Position numbers and translations under genes: made by a program
Notes under the pieces: generated by a model
What the model was told of the DNA's origin: nothing
Seen by the model: the letters and a program-made list of their open reading frames with translations, nothing else
Database searches by the model: none
Shown here: piece after piece, positions 14,806-16,396 of the stretch
Layout: each line of letters begins with the position of its first letter
Position numbering within the stretch: position 1 is the stretch's first letter
Assembly: GCA_934183135.1 (NCBI GenBank)
Contig: CAKPRX010000051.1
Span: 1-16,396 of the forward strand
From: an uncultured Prevotella sp.
Lineage (GTDB): Bacteria; Bacteroidota; Bacteroidia; Bacteroidales; Bacteroidaceae
Length of the DNA: 16,396 nt
Direction of reading: 5' to 3'

Positions 14806-15900
14806 ATGAAAATATGTATCGTAGCGGGGGCGCGCCCCAACTTTATCAAGGTGGCCCCTATACTGCACGCGGCACGCCAGGCTAAAGAGCGGGGCACCGC
14901 GCTCGATGTAACGTTAGTATATGCCGGGCGGGCCGACGACCCCACCTTAGAGCCGTCGCTCTTTGCCGACCTGCAGATAGCTCCGCCCGACGTGTACCTG
15001 GACGTGGACAGCGTAAACCTGAACGAGATAACGGGGCAGGTCATGTCCAAGTTTGAGGCCTACCTGCAGGGCCATCCCACCGACGTGGTGATAGTCGAGG
15101 ACGACCTGGCATCGACCATGGCGGCAGCCATCGTCACCAAGAAACAGGGCATCACGCTGGCCCATCTGGCCGCGGGCACGCGCAGCTTTGACATCAGTAT
15201 GCCCAAGGAGATTAACCGCCTGGTCATAGACGGCCTGTCGGACCTGCTCTTCACCGCAGGCATCAGCAACAACTCGATAGCCAACCGCGAGGGAGCCGAA
15301 CTGTCCAAGGTGTACATGGTGGGCAACATACTGATAGACAACATACGCAACAACCGCGCCCGCTTTGTACGCCCGCAGATACTCAGCCAGCTGGGCATAG
15401 CCGATGGCAGCTACATCGTGTTCACCCTGAACCGTAAGGCGCTCATGGCTGCCACCGACAATCTGAGGCTCATGCTCCAGGCCCTTATCCAGGCGGCCGG
15501 GAACACTCCCATCATAGCCCCGCTACACGACCGGGCACAAAAGACCATCGGGCCGCTGCTGCCGGCCGACCATGCCGGGCTACACATCGTCAGTCCGCTG
15601 GGCTACTTAGAGTTTAGCTATCTGGCCAGCCACGCCAGGGGCATCGTGACCGACAGCGGCAATGTGGCCGAGGAGGCCACCTTCAACCAGGTGCCCTGTA
15701 TCACGCTCAACAGCTATACCGAGCACATAGAGACGGTCAAGGTGGGCACCAACGTGCTGGTGGGCGAGGACGCTACCCTACTGGGCCAGACCACGAGCGA
15801 CATGGTGGCCGGCCGCTGGAAGCAGAGCGCCATACCTGACCGCTGGGACGGGCGCAGTGCCGAACGTATCCTGCAGACACTGCTTGACCGGCAGCACTGA
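14806..15900 (+). CDS. WecB-family (UDP-GlcNAc 2-epimerase fold) protein with substituted catalytic residues
   Basis: The 364-residue protein has the two-Rossmann GT-B fold family features of non-hydrolysing UDP-N-acetylglucosamine 2-epimerase, which makes UDP-ManNAc: AGARPNFIKVAP (7-18, with Arg10 and Lys15), AHLAAGTRS (119-127), MPKEINR (132-138), VGNILID (172-178), SPLGYLEFSYL (263-273) and VTDSG (281-285). Compared with E. coli WecB, Asp95 is kept (Asp100), but Glu117 is Ala122, Glu131 is Lys134 and His213 is Asn209. The nucleotide-site motifs also differ: SGG is SGN and TERPE is TEHIE. The reading frame is intact and of normal length, so this is not a decaying gene. It may be inactive as an epimerase, use another substrate, or act as a binding or regulatory protein. 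It starts 8 bp after the SPFH gene. Confidence 0.85.
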   Translation: MKICIVAGARPNFIKVAPILHAARQAKERGTALDVTLVYAGRADDPTLEPSLFADLQIAPPDVYLDVDSVNLNEITGQVMSKFEAYLQGHPTDVVIVEDDLASTMAAAIVTKKQGITLAHLAAGTRSFDISMPKEINRLVIDGLSDLLFTAGISNNSIANREGAELSKVYMVGNILIDNIRNNRARFVRPQILSQLGIADGSYIVFTLNRKALMAATDNLRLMLQALIQAAGNTPIIAPLHDRAQKTIGPLLPADHAGLHIVSPLGYLEFSYLASHARGIVTDSGNVAEEATFNQVPCITLNSYTEHIETVKVGTNVLVGEDATLLGQTTSDMVAGRWKQSAIPDRWDGRSAERILQTLLDRQH

Positions 15901-16396
15901 CCCACCTCGGCTTACCGACGGACACCACCCCGGCGAGAGCCGAGAGGGGGGTGCCGCCCTCCACAAGGCCGCCCGAGTTGCCTAAAGGCAGGCCTCTGCC
16001 ATGCTAAAGACGGCTCCCGGCCAGCCAATGACCATCATTAGCTGCCCGGGAGCCGTCTTTACTTTTTCGCGTTATACCTTTTCGGACCTTTACCAGAGGC
16101 CAATGGACAGCTATGGTCGGCACCGACAATTTTAGCATGAAGAACCGGAGCAGACCGAGGTACCTGAAGGGGGTAAAGAACATCCCCCCCTGTGTACAGG
16201 CCAGCTTTTTACAAGGAGTGTGCGACGGCAAGCGTGAGACGGTCTTACATCGTAAAGATTTTTCTGATAATGCATAAATATACATTTCTGATGTTTCGCC
16301 ATCGGACGAGGGCTTTACGGCCGTCTATAATTGGTCTATATGCTCGCCGTTGGGGTGGCGGTGGCGAAAATGACAATTTTCTGACCACCCGAAAAC
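15901..16396. other. Gene-poor 496-bp tail after the WecB-like gene
   Basis: Besides the operon terminator I see no convincing gene here. The first 70 bp are very GC-rich and hold a small hairpin, CTCGGCT/AGCCGAG (15906-15912 with 15938-15944). After the terminator, base composition becomes mixed, with a C-run near 16184-16190 and AT-rich patches near 16255-16295. Short repeats occur: CATGCTAAA (16000-16008) inverted as TTTAGCATG (16131-16139), TTTCGCCA inverted as TGGCGAAA downstream, and two copies of TTTCTGAT about 25 bp apart. A 93-codon minus-strand frame spanning 16004-16285 runs through the terminator and has no recognisable features. Confidence 0.6.
16005..16067 (+). terminator. Strong rho-independent terminator of the NfeD-SPFH-WecB-like operon
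   Basis: A perfect 16-bp stem (16005-16020 with 16046-16061, TAAAGACGGCTCCCGG on the left arm) is extended by CAGC/GCTG after one C-C mismatch, giving 20 pairs around a 15-nt loop. It is followed by CTTTTT (16062-16067). The left arm begins TAAAG, so the hairpin could also stop transcription arriving on the minus strand. Confidence 0.88.

Noticed and set aside
16004..16285. 93-codon minus-strand reading frame downstream of the WecB-like gene
   Set aside because: It runs through both arms of the operon terminator, has no recognisable domain and lacks a good upstream promoter box. A conserved homologue would be needed to revive it.

Overview
The window looks like chromosomal DNA from a member of the Bacteroidales, most likely Prevotellaceae. 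The evidence is a set of Bacteroidota-type promoters (TAnnTTTG boxes, two with a TTTG element exactly 20 bp upstream), no Shine-Dalgarno sequences, a DUF4491-rlmH pair, an sppA-lpxK-thiL cluster, and secreted GH92 and GH28-like carbohydrate-active proteins. The genus is inferred from protein resemblance only. I see 13 protein-coding genes and one tRNA, and no insertion sequence, phage gene or CRISPR array.

Layout. (1) 1-4311, minus strand: tRNA-Phe(GAA), clipped at the window edge, with its own promoter; then sppA-lpxK-thiL (envelope peptidase, lipid A 4'-kinase, thiamine-phosphate kinase), read from a strong promoter at 4356-4387. (2) 4440-6698, plus strand: a short-chain dehydrogenase whose promoter box nearly touches its start codon, then an exported protein with two hydrolase domains (alpha/beta-hydrolase and SGNH) that looks like a carbohydrate esterase. 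Two strong hairpins separate it from the converging (3) 6856-8601, minus strand: a phosphohexomutase. (4) 8723-13215, plus strand: DUF4491 membrane protein, rlmH (ATGA overlap), a secreted GH92 alpha-mannosidase, a terminator, then a GH28-like beta-helix protein lacking some of the residues of true polygalacturonases. (5) 13358-15900, plus strand: a three-gene operon with a consensus promoter and a long terminator hairpin: short NfeD, SPFH/band-7 (stomatin-like), and a WecB-family protein in which three of the four usual acid/base residues are replaced. The final 496 bp hold the terminator and no convincing gene.

How the genes work together. Most are housekeeping: lipid A synthesis, membrane proteolysis, ribosome methylation, sugar phosphate metabolism and thiamine activation. 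The esterase, GH92 and beta-helix proteins form a loose glycan-degrading set without SusC/SusD, so this is not a classical polysaccharide utilisation locus. The most unusual unit is the NfeD-SPFH-WecB-like operon, because NfeD and SPFH proteins build membrane microdomain scaffolds and the third gene encodes a sugar-nucleotide-epimerase fold with an apparently disabled catalytic centre.
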